Below, piece after piece: positions 25,863 to 35,365 of a DNA stretch of 64,000 nt. The position numbers and the translations under genes are program-made. Source of the DNA: JAGDZR01 sp049115695 (GTDB lineage: Bacteria > Bacteroidota > Bacteroidia > Cytophagales > Cyclobacteriaceae); contig JAGDZR010000017.1 in assembly GCA_049115695.1 (NCBI GenBank), positions 248,001-312,000 on the forward strand. The letters are read 5' to 3'. How positions within the stretch are numbered: position 1 is the stretch's first letter; each line of letters starts with the position of its first letter. The notes under the pieces were generated by a model, which had not been told where the DNA came from, ran no database searches, and saw only the letters and a program-made list of their open reading frames with translations.

Positions 25863-26851
25863 GTTTGATTGTCACAAAAAATCTCACAACAGGTTACAGT
25901 ACCAGCAAAAGCAAAACCATTCTGTCGGAGAAAGTAAATGTCAACCTCAAAAAAGGCGAGGTGGTAGGTCTTATGGGTCAAAATGGAGTAGGCAAAACGA
26001 CCTTTCTGAAAACGGTGGCGGGCATACTCAAGCCAATTGACGGTACCGTTGAAGTGGGAGGAGTTGATGTGACAGTAATGCCAAAACCAGAATTGGCCAG
26101 ACGGTTGAGTATTGTCTTAACAGAAAAACCAGCAGCGGGCAACCTTTCGGTGCTTGAGTTAATTGCAATTGGCAGATATCCTTATAGCCATTGGCTAGGA
26201 ATTCTAAATAACAAGGACAGAGAGGTGATAGAATGGGCATTAAGTATCACCAATACCAACTATTTGGCAAATCGTAAATTGGGAGAATTGAGTGATGGTC
26301 AATTGCAAAAGGTGATGATTGCCAGAGCATTGGCTCAGGAAACAGGCATTATTCTTTTGGATGAACCAGGTTCACATCTCGATATGAGTAATAAAATTGA
26401 ATTGGTCAAATTGTTGAAGAAGATATCGGATGCAGGGAAGGGAGTTTTGATTTCGACTCACGATATTTTTTTGGCGACTGAACTGGCAACTGAGTTATGG
26501 CTATTTGATTTCCAAAAGCCGGTGATTTGTGGATGCCCCGAAGATTTGATTTTGAATGGCAGCTTGTCTGAGGCGCTTTATTTGGGTCATCATAACTATG
26601 ATTTCGTGCATGGTGGTTTTGAGGATTTGGGAGCTGATGATTCAACGCTGAGTATTAGGTTTGAGGGTGATGAAAATGTCATATATTGGTTAAGAAAGGC
26701 CTGTAAACGAAATAGGATTTCCGAAGATGTCAATGCTTCGATTACTGTGAAGTGTAAGGATGAATTCGATATAGTAGAGGGTGGTGAGTCTACTAAGGTT
26801 TCGAGCATTGCTCAAGTATTAAGTCTATTGAAGACCAGAATCGATAGTTAA
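25859..26851 (+). CDS. btuD: ABC transporter ATP-binding protein (BtuD-like) with C-terminal extension
   Basis: 330 residues. The start is the ATG at 25859, overlapping the btuC stop by 4 bp. The same frame is open further upstream inside btuC but has no ABC features there. Walker A GQNGVGKTT, signature LSDGQLQKVMIARAL, Walker B IILLDEP and the H-loop STHD are present. The ATPase core ends near residue 240. About 85 further residues (EDLGADDSTLSIRFEGD to LSLLKTRIDS) form an extra C-terminal domain absent from E. coli BtuD. Its role is unknown; regulatory domains occur at this position in other importers. Confidence 0.88.
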   Translation: MSLIVTKNLTTGYSTSKSKTILSEKVNVNLKKGEVVGLMGQNGVGKTTFLKTVAGILKPIDGTVEVGGVDVTVMPKPELARRLSIVLTEKPAAGNLSVLELIAIGRYPYSHWLGILNNKDREVIEWALSITNTNYLANRKLGELSDGQLQKVMIARALAQETGIILLDEPGSHLDMSNKIELVKLLKKISDAGKGVLISTHDIFLATELATELWLFDFQKPVICGCPEDLILNGSLSEALYLGHHNYDFVHGGFEDLGADDSTLSIRFEGDENVIYWLRKACKRNRISEDVNASITVKCKDEFDIVEGGESTKVSSIAQVLSLLKTRIDS

Positions 26852-26902
26852 TGCAACTTTTATCGTAAGATTTGCATCTCACTAAAAAATAAACTTAGAT
26901 AA

Positions 26903-28159
26903 ATGAGATTGTTTGTAGTCGTAACCCTTGTGCTGGTTGGATTTCTATCAAATGCGCAGCAGCGAATGTTTGGGAAAATAACCGATGCATCTACGAATGA
27001 GCCATTACCTTTTGCGACGATTAGTTTCAAGGGCACTACAAAAGGAACGATCAGCAATAAAAATGGTGAATTCGCATTGACCATTCAAAACGAGCAAAGA
27101 AATACACCTGTTGAAATCAGTTACATAGGCTACAAATCTCAGGAGCTGAACCCAAAAGAAGGTGAAATGCTCGTTAAGCTGATTCCAGACATTTTAACAC
27201 TGGATGAACTGATCATTCGACCTTTACCACCTACAGCATATATCAAAAGAGCAGTTTCAAAATTCTCTCAAAATTATCCAACGGCTCCATTTACAAGTCA
27301 GGCTTACTACCGTGAAAAGTTTTCGGAGAATGACGCTTTTATCAATATGACCGAAGCGGTTTTTCAATCCTATTATCCAAATTATCAGGATACTTTGGAC
27401 AATCAACATCAGTTGATTTTGCATCGGCGAGCTGATGAATTATCTGATATTGCATTTATGTCGGGTTGGGTAGATAAGCGAAATAGAAAGGATAAAAGGA
27501 AAGCAGAGAAAAAAGGAGAAGAGTATAAAGAAGAAGATCCGACAGCTGATCTGAGAGAAGGTTTTGGTGGACCAGATGTAATACTGGAAATGGATTTAAT
27601 CAGGGGTCTTGACGAATGTCTGGATAGCACTATGTTCAAGAAATTCAAATACTCATTTGGGGATGGACTATTCTATCAGGGACGGGAGTTGATGGTCATT
27701 CACTTTAAGTCCAAAGGAACAGTTGACCACATGAAAAGCTCGGGAGTGATCTATTTGGATGTGGAGACCGATGCGATCGTTTCGTTGGAATATGAAGGAA
27801 AAGCGATTATTCCTATATTGGTTCGTCCGTTGATAGCCGCCATGGGATTGGGCATAAGTAATCCTAACTACGATAAGAAAATCACCTATCAGTTCCATGA
27901 GGGGAAATGGTATCCAGATAATTTTCAGTGGCACTTTGATCTGCGTTTATCCAAATTCCATTGGATCAAGTCAAATGAGAAATCTATATTCGAGGGTGCA
28001 CAAGTGTTGAAGGTGACAGACATCAATACCAGCAATCCAAATGAAATTCCTGAGGATAAGCGATTCAATACCAAAGAATCTTTCGAGGAGCAGGTGCAGA
28101 ATGAGATGGGTTTAAATTGGGATGAGATCAATGTGCTCATGGCCGAAGAGGCCTTTTGA
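26903..28159 (+). CDS. carboxypeptidase-like regulatory domain envelope protein
   Basis: 418 residues. It has a signal peptide (MRLFVVVTLVLVGFLSNAQ), then a CarboxypepD_reg-like beta-sandwich (about 22-105: MFGKITDASTNEPLPFATIS, VEISYIGYKSQEL). The remaining 310 residues are a beta-rich domain with the segments YIKRAVSKFSQNYPTAPFTSQAYYREKF and KSSGVIYLDVETDAIVSLEYEGK. Such proteins occur widely in Bacteroidota as exported proteins of unknown function. It begins 51 bp after btuD but lacks any transporter link, so it is probably a separate gene. Confidence 0.72.
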   Translation: MRLFVVVTLVLVGFLSNAQQRMFGKITDASTNEPLPFATISFKGTTKGTISNKNGEFALTIQNEQRNTPVEISYIGYKSQELNPKEGEMLVKLIPDILTLDELIIRPLPPTAYIKRAVSKFSQNYPTAPFTSQAYYREKFSENDAFINMTEAVFQSYYPNYQDTLDNQHQLILHRRADELSDIAFMSGWVDKRNRKDKRKAEKKGEEYKEEDPTADLREGFGGPDVILEMDLIRGLDECLDSTMFKKFKYSFGDGLFYQGRELMVIHFKSKGTVDHMKSSGVIYLDVETDAIVSLEYEGKAIIPILVRPLIAAMGLGISNPNYDKKITYQFHEGKWYPDNFQWHFDLRLSKFHWIKSNEKSIFEGAQVLKVTDINTSNPNEIPEDKRFNTKESFEEQVQNEMGLNWDEINVLMAEEAF

Positions 28160-28223
28160 TAAAAGTGTTTTGCTCATATCTGTCCGAATTTTGACATATG
28201 ATTTTGTAAAATGCTAACTTCCG

Positions 28224-28253
28224 TTGCTTGATTAGGAGATACCCTTAATTTTA
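28224..28253 (+). promoter_or_regulatory. candidate promoter of the FAD oxidoreductase operon
   Basis: TTG (28224-28226), 19 nt, then TAATTTTA (28246-28253). This is one mismatch from the Bacteroidota consensus TTG-N19-TAnnTTTG and gives a start site about 13 nt before the ATG at 28273. Confidence 0.5.
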
Positions 28254-28272
28254 GTCTCTTCAAAATTCATTT

Positions 28273-29598
28273 ATGCAACATGTTGTAATCATTGGCAATG
28301 GGATTGCGGGAATCACTGCTGCTCGTCATATACGCAAGCGGAGCAATGATCGCATTACGGTAATTTCTGGTGAGTCAGACCACTTCTTTAGTCGTACAGC
28401 ACTCATGTATATCTATATGGGGCATATGAAATATGAGCATACCAAGCCCTATGAAGATCAGTTTTGGTTGAAGAATCGAATCGAGTTAATCAGAAAATGG
28501 GTAGTAAGGATTGACTTTGATCAAAGGAAAATAAGCTTTGATGACAAAGAGGTTTTGCCTTATGATAAGTTGATTCTGGCAACAGGTTCAAAATCGAACA
28601 TGTTTGGATGGGAAGGGGAGGATTTGAAAGGGGTGCAAGGACTGTACAGCTTACAGGACCTGGAGCTGATGGAGGCAAACACCAGGGAAATTAGTCAAGC
28701 GGTAGTAGTAGGAGGAGGACTCATTGGTGTCGAGATGGCTGAAATGCTACATAGTCGTGGCATTGATGTTACCTTCCTGGTCCGCGAGAAACATTTTTGG
28801 GATATCGTGCTGCCCGATCAGGACGCAGAAATGCTCGAGCGTCATATTAAAGTATATGGAATCGACCTCAGGATGGATACTTTGCTTAAGCGAATCATTG
28901 ATGATGGTACCGGAAAAGTTAAAGCAATTGAGACCGATGATGGTGAAGTAATCAATTGCGAGTTTGTGGGACTTGCTGTTGGAGTATCACCCAACATTGA
29001 ATTTCTAAAAGGAACTTCTCTGAAAATGGATCATGGCATACTGGTCAACGAAAACCTGGAAACAAATCTCCCCAATGTTTACGCGATTGGGGATTGTGCT
29101 CAACTAAAATCACCGGATGAGGGAAGACGATCCTTAGAAGCGGTGTGGTATACAGGAAGAAAAATGGGAGAAACTGTTGCACAGACCATCACAGGTAGTT
29201 CGATGAGCTACAATCCCGGCATTTGGTTTAATTCTGCGAAATTTTTTGATATCGAATATCAGACCTATGGAACAGTCCAGCCAAGACCGCCAGAGGGCGT
29301 TGGGCAATTTCATTGGGAGCATGGGAATAAGGGAATGACCTTTGCCTATGATGAGGCTTCTTTGACTTTTTTAGGCGTGAACACATTTGGAATCAGGTTG
29401 AGACATGAGGTGGTGGACAGATGGTTGAAAGACAAGGTGAAACTTGATCATGTAGTCACACACTTGATGGCAGCCAATTTTGATCCTGAGTTTTTCCGTC
29501 AATATGATCCCGAGATTCAAAGGGCTTTTAACGAGGAGTTTCCTCATGTGGAAGTAAGTATCAGGAAAAAATCTTTACTTGAAAAAATACTAGGTTAG
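28273..29598 (+). CDS. FAD/NAD(P)-dependent oxidoreductase (pyridine nucleotide-disulphide family)
   Basis: 441 residues. The FAD-binding Rossmann motif VVIIGNGIAGITAARHIRKR is at the N-terminus, an ATGSKSN motif is near residue 98, the NAD(P) motif VVVGGGLIGVEMAEML is near 140, and the second FAD motif LPNVYAIGDCAQ is near 265. No CxxxxC redox disulphide is seen, so it resembles nitrite reductase/ferredoxin-NAD reductase type enzymes rather than disulphide reductases. The gene after it encodes a membrane polyferredoxin, 6 nt away. The pair probably moves electrons between NAD(P)H and a membrane or ferredoxin acceptor. Acceptor unknown. Confidence 0.85.
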   Translation: MQHVVIIGNGIAGITAARHIRKRSNDRITVISGESDHFFSRTALMYIYMGHMKYEHTKPYEDQFWLKNRIELIRKWVVRIDFDQRKISFDDKEVLPYDKLILATGSKSNMFGWEGEDLKGVQGLYSLQDLELMEANTREISQAVVVGGGLIGVEMAEMLHSRGIDVTFLVREKHFWDIVLPDQDAEMLERHIKVYGIDLRMDTLLKRIIDDGTGKVKAIETDDGEVINCEFVGLAVGVSPNIEFLKGTSLKMDHGILVNENLETNLPNVYAIGDCAQLKSPDEGRRSLEAVWYTGRKMGETVAQTITGSSMSYNPGIWFNSAKFFDIEYQTYGTVQPRPPEGVGQFHWEHGNKGMTFAYDEASLTFLGVNTFGIRLRHEVVDRWLKDKVKLDHVVTHLMAANFDPEFFRQYDPEIQRAFNEEFPHVEVSIRKKSLLEKILG

Positions 29599-29604
29599 CC
29601 CGTG

Positions 29605-31140
29605 ATGAAAAATATACGTCTGATAGGATTGATCATTTTTATGGCTTGCTTTGGTCTGTTTTTGTCATTGGGTTTTATCGGAAAATATGAATTATCCGAA
29701 GCTCAGTTTGACAAGCAAATCAAGGCAGAGCATGTAGCCCTAAAAGAAAGAGTTGAACACATGTTTGGGCAGGAATACGGCTCAAATTTTGCGTTCATTG
29801 CTGATTTTCAGGAAGCCTTTGATGCCTATAATCAGGATAAGCGGAATGCTCAACTCTGGAATGAGGTGATCTATGATAATTATGTTGCCTCTCTCACAAA
29901 AAGTGCCACAAAAGGGCTGGTTAAGGATTATGCCGGGGTATTGTTTGGTCTGATTTTTATTGGTGGTACGATTGGCGCTTTAATGTTCCTTATCCCCAAG
30001 GCAAAACTCGATGGTCCTGCTGGGATTAAACACAACGGTATTTTCAAAGATCCATTGAACAACAGAGGGTGGTTAGGAATTCTTATAGGGACAGTTTTGA
30101 TTGTGTTTTACATCACGATCTATTTCTACGATCAATACATGACCAATTGGGTCATCTTGGTCGAACCATTGAAGCAATTGTTGGTGCCTGGTGGTGAAGC
30201 CAGCCAATGGTTTCTGTATGGTTTCTTATACACTTTTGGTGTGTTGGTGATGGGCGTGAGAATGATCATCAAGTATCGTCATAGCAAGTATCAAATTGTG
30301 AGAACCGTATCAGTGATGTTTTTCCAAACGGCGATTGCTTTCATCCTACCTGAAATACTGGTGAGGCTCAATCAGCCCTATTTCGATTTTAAGAACATGT
30401 GGCCACTGGATTATGATTTCTTTGATGCCTGGCATGTCGATATGCTGACTGCTGAAGGAGGTGGAGTTGGTATTTTTATGTTCGTCTGGGGGATTACGCT
30501 TTTTGTAATAGGTGTCCCAGTATTTGTCTATCTATTTGGTAAGCGTTGGTATTGCTCATGGGTATGTGGATGTGGTGGTTTGGCCGAGACTGTTGGAGAT
30601 CCTTTTAGACAACTTTCGGATAAGTCGGTCAAGGCCTGGAAAATAGAGCGATACCTGATTCATGCAGTATTGGTTTTTGCTGTAGTTATGACCGCAGGTG
30701 TGATTTACAACTTCATTACAGGGACTAACCAGATTCTTGGTTTGGATACCTACAAATACCTTCGTCAGCCCTATGGCTTTTATGTTGGCGCATTGTTTTC
30801 AGGAGTAATTGGAACTGGCTTTTACCCATTTATGGGCAATAGAGTTTGGTGTCGTTTTGGTTGCCCTTTGGCTGCTTATCTCGGATTGGTTCAGCGCTTC
30901 AAGTCCAGGTTCAGGATCACCACAAACGGAGGTCAGTGCATCTCTTGTGGCAATTGTTCGACGTATTGCGAACAGGGCATTGACGTTCGCTGGTATGCTC
31001 AGCGCGGGCAAAACATTGTCCGCTCCAGTTGCGTGGGTTGCGGAGTTTGTTCTTCAGTCTGTCCACGGGGTGTACTCAATCTGGAGAATGCTGACGAAAA
31101 AGGACGCTTTGAACTGAACGGGTTTGTAAAGGTGGATTAG
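29605..31140 (+). CDS. membrane 4Fe-4S polyferredoxin (NapH/CcoG-like)
   Basis: 511 residues from the ATG at 29605; the adjacent GTG at 29602 is equally possible. Eight or so hydrophobic segments are visible. Cysteine-rich cytosolic motifs follow the NapH/NosR pattern: RWYCSWVCGCGG, VWCRFGCPLAAYLG, then two 4Fe-4S ferredoxin motifs, CISCGNCSTYCEQG and CVGCGVCSSVCPRG. The N-terminal 80 residues between the first two membrane segments form a charged extracytoplasmic or cytosolic loop. It is encoded directly after the FAD oxidoreductase. Together they look like an electron-transfer module. Confidence 0.85.
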   Translation: MKNIRLIGLIIFMACFGLFLSLGFIGKYELSEAQFDKQIKAEHVALKERVEHMFGQEYGSNFAFIADFQEAFDAYNQDKRNAQLWNEVIYDNYVASLTKSATKGLVKDYAGVLFGLIFIGGTIGALMFLIPKAKLDGPAGIKHNGIFKDPLNNRGWLGILIGTVLIVFYITIYFYDQYMTNWVILVEPLKQLLVPGGEASQWFLYGFLYTFGVLVMGVRMIIKYRHSKYQIVRTVSVMFFQTAIAFILPEILVRLNQPYFDFKNMWPLDYDFFDAWHVDMLTAEGGGVGIFMFVWGITLFVIGVPVFVYLFGKRWYCSWVCGCGGLAETVGDPFRQLSDKSVKAWKIERYLIHAVLVFAVVMTAGVIYNFITGTNQILGLDTYKYLRQPYGFYVGALFSGVIGTGFYPFMGNRVWCRFGCPLAAYLGLVQRFKSRFRITTNGGQCISCGNCSTYCEQGIDVRWYAQRGQNIVRSSCVGCGVCSSVCPRGVLNLENADEKGRFELNGFVKVD

Positions 31141-31199
31141 GATTCTAATTGCATTTGCAATAACGCATAGCTATCTTGTCAATAATCAATTTTTTTATC

Positions 31200-32306
31200 A
31201 TGGATATTTTTCAAAATCAAAGAAGGGATTTTATCAAGAAAACTGCGCTGGGGGCTGGTAGCATTGGCTTAGTTTCATCATCAGTTTTTGCCAATGAACT
31301 TTCTAGTCCAGCTCAGGAAAGGCTGGGCATAGCCCTTGTAGGTTTGGGCAACTACGCCACTGGACAATTGGCACCAGCACTGGAACAAACAGAGAATTGC
31401 TATCTGGCAGGTATTGTGACTGGAACTCCAGAAAAAGCCGAGTCCTGGAAGGCCAAATACAATTTGAAAAGCGAAAATATCTACGACTACAACAGTTTTG
31501 ATGAGATCGCTAACAATGATGAAATCGATGCGGTTTATATCGTACTACCCAACTCGATGCACGCAGAATATGTCATACGCGCTGCTAAGGCGGGCAAGCA
31601 GGTGATTTGCGAAAAACCAATGGCCCTAACTGCTGCTGAAGGACAAACTATGATTGATGCTTGTACGGAAAACGGTGTAACGCTCTCTATCGGTTATCGT
31701 TTGCAATATGACCCGTATCACAACGCCATAATAACGGCTGCACAAGAAAAAACTTATGGAGAAATGACCTATGTGAGCTCACAATTTGGGTTTAAAATAG
31801 GTGATCCAACACAATGGCGATTGAAGAAGGCCTTGGCTGGTGGAGGTGCCATGATGGATGTAGGTATATATTGTATTCAGGCCGCCAGGTACATATTTGA
31901 TGCTGAACCAATTGCTGTTACAGCTCAGGAGTTTAAAACTGATGATGTCAAATTTGCTGAAGTGGATGAGACGATCACCTGGCAAATGGAGTTTCCCGAT
32001 GGAAGAGTCTCAAATCACACCACCTCTTATGCATTTGGTACCAATCACCTCATGGTAAGTGCTGAAAGAACGAGGGCAATGCTCGAACCGGCCTATAGCT
32101 ATGGTGGGCTGAAGGGCTATATTGGTGATAAAGTGCTTGATTTTGGCAAGTTTTCACAACAGGCATTACAGCTGGATGCCATGGCTGTCAACATTGTACA
32201 AGGGAAACCATCCAAGACATCTGGTAAGGAGGGACTTGCCGACCTGAAAGTAATTGACGCTATCTATCAATCACTGGCAAATGGAGGAAAAAGAGTAACG
32301 ATCTGA
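31200..32306 (+). CDS. Tat-exported Gfo/Idh/MocA family oxidoreductase
   Basis: 368 residues from the ATG at 31200; an upstream in-frame start at 31176 adds only hydrophobic codons. The N-terminus has a twin-arginine signal (QRRDFIKKTALGAGSIGLVSSS), so the protein is folded with its cofactor before export. The NAD(P) domain is recognisable (GIALVGLGNYATGQLAPAL). The Gfo/Idh signature CEKPMAL follows, then GGGAMMDVGIYCIQAARY. These periplasmic members often act on sugars, as in the glucose-fructose oxidoreductases. Substrate unknown. Confidence 0.88.
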   Translation: MDIFQNQRRDFIKKTALGAGSIGLVSSSVFANELSSPAQERLGIALVGLGNYATGQLAPALEQTENCYLAGIVTGTPEKAESWKAKYNLKSENIYDYNSFDEIANNDEIDAVYIVLPNSMHAEYVIRAAKAGKQVICEKPMALTAAEGQTMIDACTENGVTLSIGYRLQYDPYHNAIITAAQEKTYGEMTYVSSQFGFKIGDPTQWRLKKALAGGGAMMDVGIYCIQAARYIFDAEPIAVTAQEFKTDDVKFAEVDETITWQMEFPDGRVSNHTTSYAFGTNHLMVSAERTRAMLEPAYSYGGLKGYIGDKVLDFGKFSQQALQLDAMAVNIVQGKPSKTSGKEGLADLKVIDAIYQSLANGGKRVTI

Positions 32307-32500
32307 CCTTAGCGATCAGACAATTTTTATAGTGACATTTCCCTTCTTTGGAATTTTTTGGAATAGGCTTATCGATAAAGTACTTCTGGAGCATACCATA
32401 GACAATTTACAGCTTTCATTTGGCAGAGAATAAAAAAGGACTAACCAGCAGACGGTAGAACAAATGCCTTTTTTAAAGTTTAAAACATATTGATCGAGTT

Positions 32501-33802
32501 CTATTCGTCATACTTGGCATTCATAAGGTCCTCTATCTCCTCAGCATGGATTGGAATGTTTCGCATCAGGTTGGTATGCCCTTTGTCCGTAATGACAATG
32601 TTGTCTTCTATACGAATGCCAATGTTTTCTTCCCGAATGTAAATACCCGGCTCCACTGTAAACACCATGCCCGGTTCAAACTTCTTATAGATCGAACCTA
32701 CATCGTGCACATCCAAACCAAGGTGATGAGAAGTGCCATGCATAAAGTATTTCTTGTATGCCGGCGAATCAGGATTTTGGTTTTTAATGTCAGTTTTGTC
32801 TATCAATCCCAATTCGATCAATTCTTCCTCCATCAACTTGCCAACTTCCTCATGGTATTCAGGAATACTGTTTCCGGGGCGAAGTAATTCAGTTGCTCTT
32901 GTTTTGACGCGCAGAACAGCATCATATACACTTCTTTGGCGTTTGCTGAATCGTCCATTTACTGGAATGGTTCGCGTCATGTCCGCATTGTAATTAGCAT
33001 ATTCAGCTCCCACGTCCATGAGCAATAGCTCTCCGTTTCTTAACTGTTGATTGTTGTCAATGTAGTGAAGGACACATGAGTTTGCTCCCCCAGCAATAAT
33101 GGGTTGATAAGCAAATCCTCTCGATCTGTTTTGTAAAAACTTAAAGGAGTATTCAGCTTCTAGTTCATATTCCCAAACACCAGGAGCAACCACCTCAAGG
33201 ATATCACGGAAGCCTTGTTCGGTGATATGACAAGCATGCTCGATCAGTTTAATTTCATGCGATGATTTTACACTTCGTAAATCATAAATAATCGGAGCTA
33301 GTCGTTCAAGCTGATGCAATGGGAATTGTGTCTGACACCAGTCGATCAAACGATCATTGGCCGTTTGCACACTGTTAGCATTTCTTAAATGCTCGTTCTT
33401 GTACAAATAGATGTGCTCCACATGTGCAGACACCATTTGGAGGTGGGATTCGAAATCCTCCGTCCATTTTATTTGCTTAATGCCGGAGGTCTTTTGCCCT
33501 TCCTCTTTGGTCAGTTTATGTCCTTCCCATATGGCTATCTCTTCGTTTGTTTCTCTTAAGAAAAGCACTTCTCTCATTTTTGGATTCGGGTGATCCGGTG
33601 CTAATACGAGCGTAGTTTCCTCCTGATTGACGCCAGTCAGATAAAACAGATTAGCATTTTGAATGAAAGGCATAGTTCCGTCCGCATTGGTTGGCATGAT
33701 ATCATTTGCCTTCAGCACAACTACCGAATTGGACTTAAGACGTTTGGTTAATCTTGCTCTGTTTTCAATGAAGAGTTCGTTAGGGATTGGGGCGTATTTC
33801 AT
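32501..33802 (-). CDS. pepP: Xaa-Pro aminopeptidase (M24B, aminopeptidase P family)
   Basis: 433 residues from the ATG at 33802 (MKYAPIPNELF); an upstream start at 33829 adds nine. An N-terminal AMP_N domain (about 1-130) precedes the pita-bread domain. Metal ligands are visible: two Asp in LLMDVGAEYANYNADMTRT, His in HGTSHHLGLDVHDVG, Glu in VEPGIYIREEN and Glu in IRIEDNIVIT. It removes N-terminal residues preceding proline and is cytosolic, having no signal peptide. Confidence 0.92.
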   Translation of the reverse strand: MKYAPIPNELFIENRARLTKRLKSNSVVVLKANDIMPTNADGTMPFIQNANLFYLTGVNQEETTLVLAPDHPNPKMREVLFLRETNEEIAIWEGHKLTKEEGQKTSGIKQIKWTEDFESHLQMVSAHVEHIYLYKNEHLRNANSVQTANDRLIDWCQTQFPLHQLERLAPIIYDLRSVKSSHEIKLIEHACHITEQGFRDILEVVAPGVWEYELEAEYSFKFLQNRSRGFAYQPIIAGGANSCVLHYIDNNQQLRNGELLLMDVGAEYANYNADMTRTIPVNGRFSKRQRSVYDAVLRVKTRATELLRPGNSIPEYHEEVGKLMEEELIELGLIDKTDIKNQNPDSPAYKKYFMHGTSHHLGLDVHDVGSIYKKFEPGMVFTVEPGIYIREENIGIRIEDNIVITDKGHTNLMRNIPIHAEEIEDLMNAKYDE

Positions 33803-33883
33803 GATGGATATGTCCGTTTGCTGTATCAAATATCAATTCCTTTTGAATTAGGCACAAGGATTCGTGATATTTGATTTACTACG

Positions 33884-35266
33884 ATGAGGAAACTACTGCT
33901 ATTTGTTGCCATTTGCATTGCAAACAATTGCTTAGCGCAAAATCGATATTGGGCCGACCCGTTGGGAGTCCCGAACGGAATTGAGCCAACAGTATGCTCC
34001 GAACTTTTGCAAATGTGCAGCTATGATTTTACCTCATCACAATTGGAAAAAGTAAAGCAAAGAACCATTGTTTTTCCAGTAAAGAAAATGGTTCCACTAG
34101 GCGGAATGCCTGATAAGGAATTGCTCGGATTTGCACTTGAGCAGATAGGTGCAGAACACCTAATAGATGCTGGCTTGACAGGGAAAGGCGTGAAAGTGGG
34201 AATTATTGATGGCGGATTTCTCAAAGCAAATGAGCGCCGGCCATTGGCATCAGTTTTTGCTGAAAACAGGGTAGCAGATTACACAGATTGGATTACGCCC
34301 GACCTGGCGCCTTACGAAGGATCAGTACCACTTGATGATTTACACGGAACGGATGTCTGGCAGTTAATAGCTGGCTTTGATAAAACCAAAAACCTAAGAT
34401 TAGGTATCGCGACAGATGCGATTTACTATTTGGCCCGGACAGATCATGGCGGATATGAAAAGCGACTTGAGGAGGATTTGCTCATTGAGGCCATGGAGTC
34501 AATGATTGCGAAAGGGGTAAGACTTATAAACGTATCACTAGGATATACCAATGGCTATAATCGAAAGGAAGAGAACTATCAACCTGAAGATATGGATGGT
34601 AAGACGAGTATGGTTGCCAGGGCGGTGGATTCAGCTTTTTTCAATCATGATGTGCTCGTCGTTTGTGCGGCAGGTAATGATGGTAATGCGAAATGGAAGG
34701 TGGTCAACACACCAGGGGATGCCAGTGGTGCCTTTACGGTTGGTGCGGTCAAGATGAATATTTATGAACGGATGGACTATAGCTCAGTTGGTTCTCCGTT
34801 TTTGACGCATATGAAACCTAATGTAAGCTGTTTTGCCACGCAGGGAACGTCTTTTGCTACTCCTATTATCACCGGGCTCGCAGCAAGTATATGGCAATAC
34901 GATTCAACTTTTACGGCCAGCGACGTTCGGTCGATTATTGAGCGATCATCCAATTATTATCCATACGGAAACGATCATGTCGGATATGGAGTACCTAACG
35001 GCGAGCGAGTGATGCAAATGCTCAGAACTGGAGAGGTGGGTGAGAATATGTCATTAGAGGTTCGAGTTCAGAAGAATACATTCAAGCTGGATCGCACATT
35101 GAAAGTTCCTTATGTAGTGGTCTATCATAAACGGAACGATTTTCAAGTGGTGAGTACTGAAATATTGCGGCCTGAGGCATCAAGAATCAAGCTGAAAAGG
35201 CTTGAAGGGATTGTAAGGACAACTCTTTTGATAGATAATGAGATTATTGAAATATTTTGGGATTAG
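33884..35266 (+). CDS. secreted subtilisin-like serine protease (S8)
   Basis: 460 residues. It has a signal peptide (MRKLLLFVAICIANNCLAQ). The triad is Asp109 (GIIDGGF), His154 (DLHGTDVW) and Ser323 (GTSFATPIITGLAA). An oxyanion Asn is in CAAGNDGN. A C-terminal beta domain of about 80 residues follows (VRVQKNTFKLDRTLKVPYVVV), without a typical T9SS sorting tail. A propeptide of about 70 residues lies between the signal and the catalytic Asp. It is expected in the periplasm or outside the cell. Confidence 0.88.
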   Translation: MRKLLLFVAICIANNCLAQNRYWADPLGVPNGIEPTVCSELLQMCSYDFTSSQLEKVKQRTIVFPVKKMVPLGGMPDKELLGFALEQIGAEHLIDAGLTGKGVKVGIIDGGFLKANERRPLASVFAENRVADYTDWITPDLAPYEGSVPLDDLHGTDVWQLIAGFDKTKNLRLGIATDAIYYLARTDHGGYEKRLEEDLLIEAMESMIAKGVRLINVSLGYTNGYNRKEENYQPEDMDGKTSMVARAVDSAFFNHDVLVVCAAGNDGNAKWKVVNTPGDASGAFTVGAVKMNIYERMDYSSVGSPFLTHMKPNVSCFATQGTSFATPIITGLAASIWQYDSTFTASDVRSIIERSSNYYPYGNDHVGYGVPNGERVMQMLRTGEVGENMSLEVRVQKNTFKLDRTLKVPYVVVYHKRNDFQVVSTEILRPEASRIKLKRLEGIVRTTLLIDNEIIEIFWD

Positions 35267-35365
35267 CTTTGCTTTTTCTAAGGGTTACATTTTTGAAGTA
35301 ACTCGTATTTACCCTAGTCATCATCCAGGTATTATTTATAGACAACAATTGAAAATTTAATCAGC

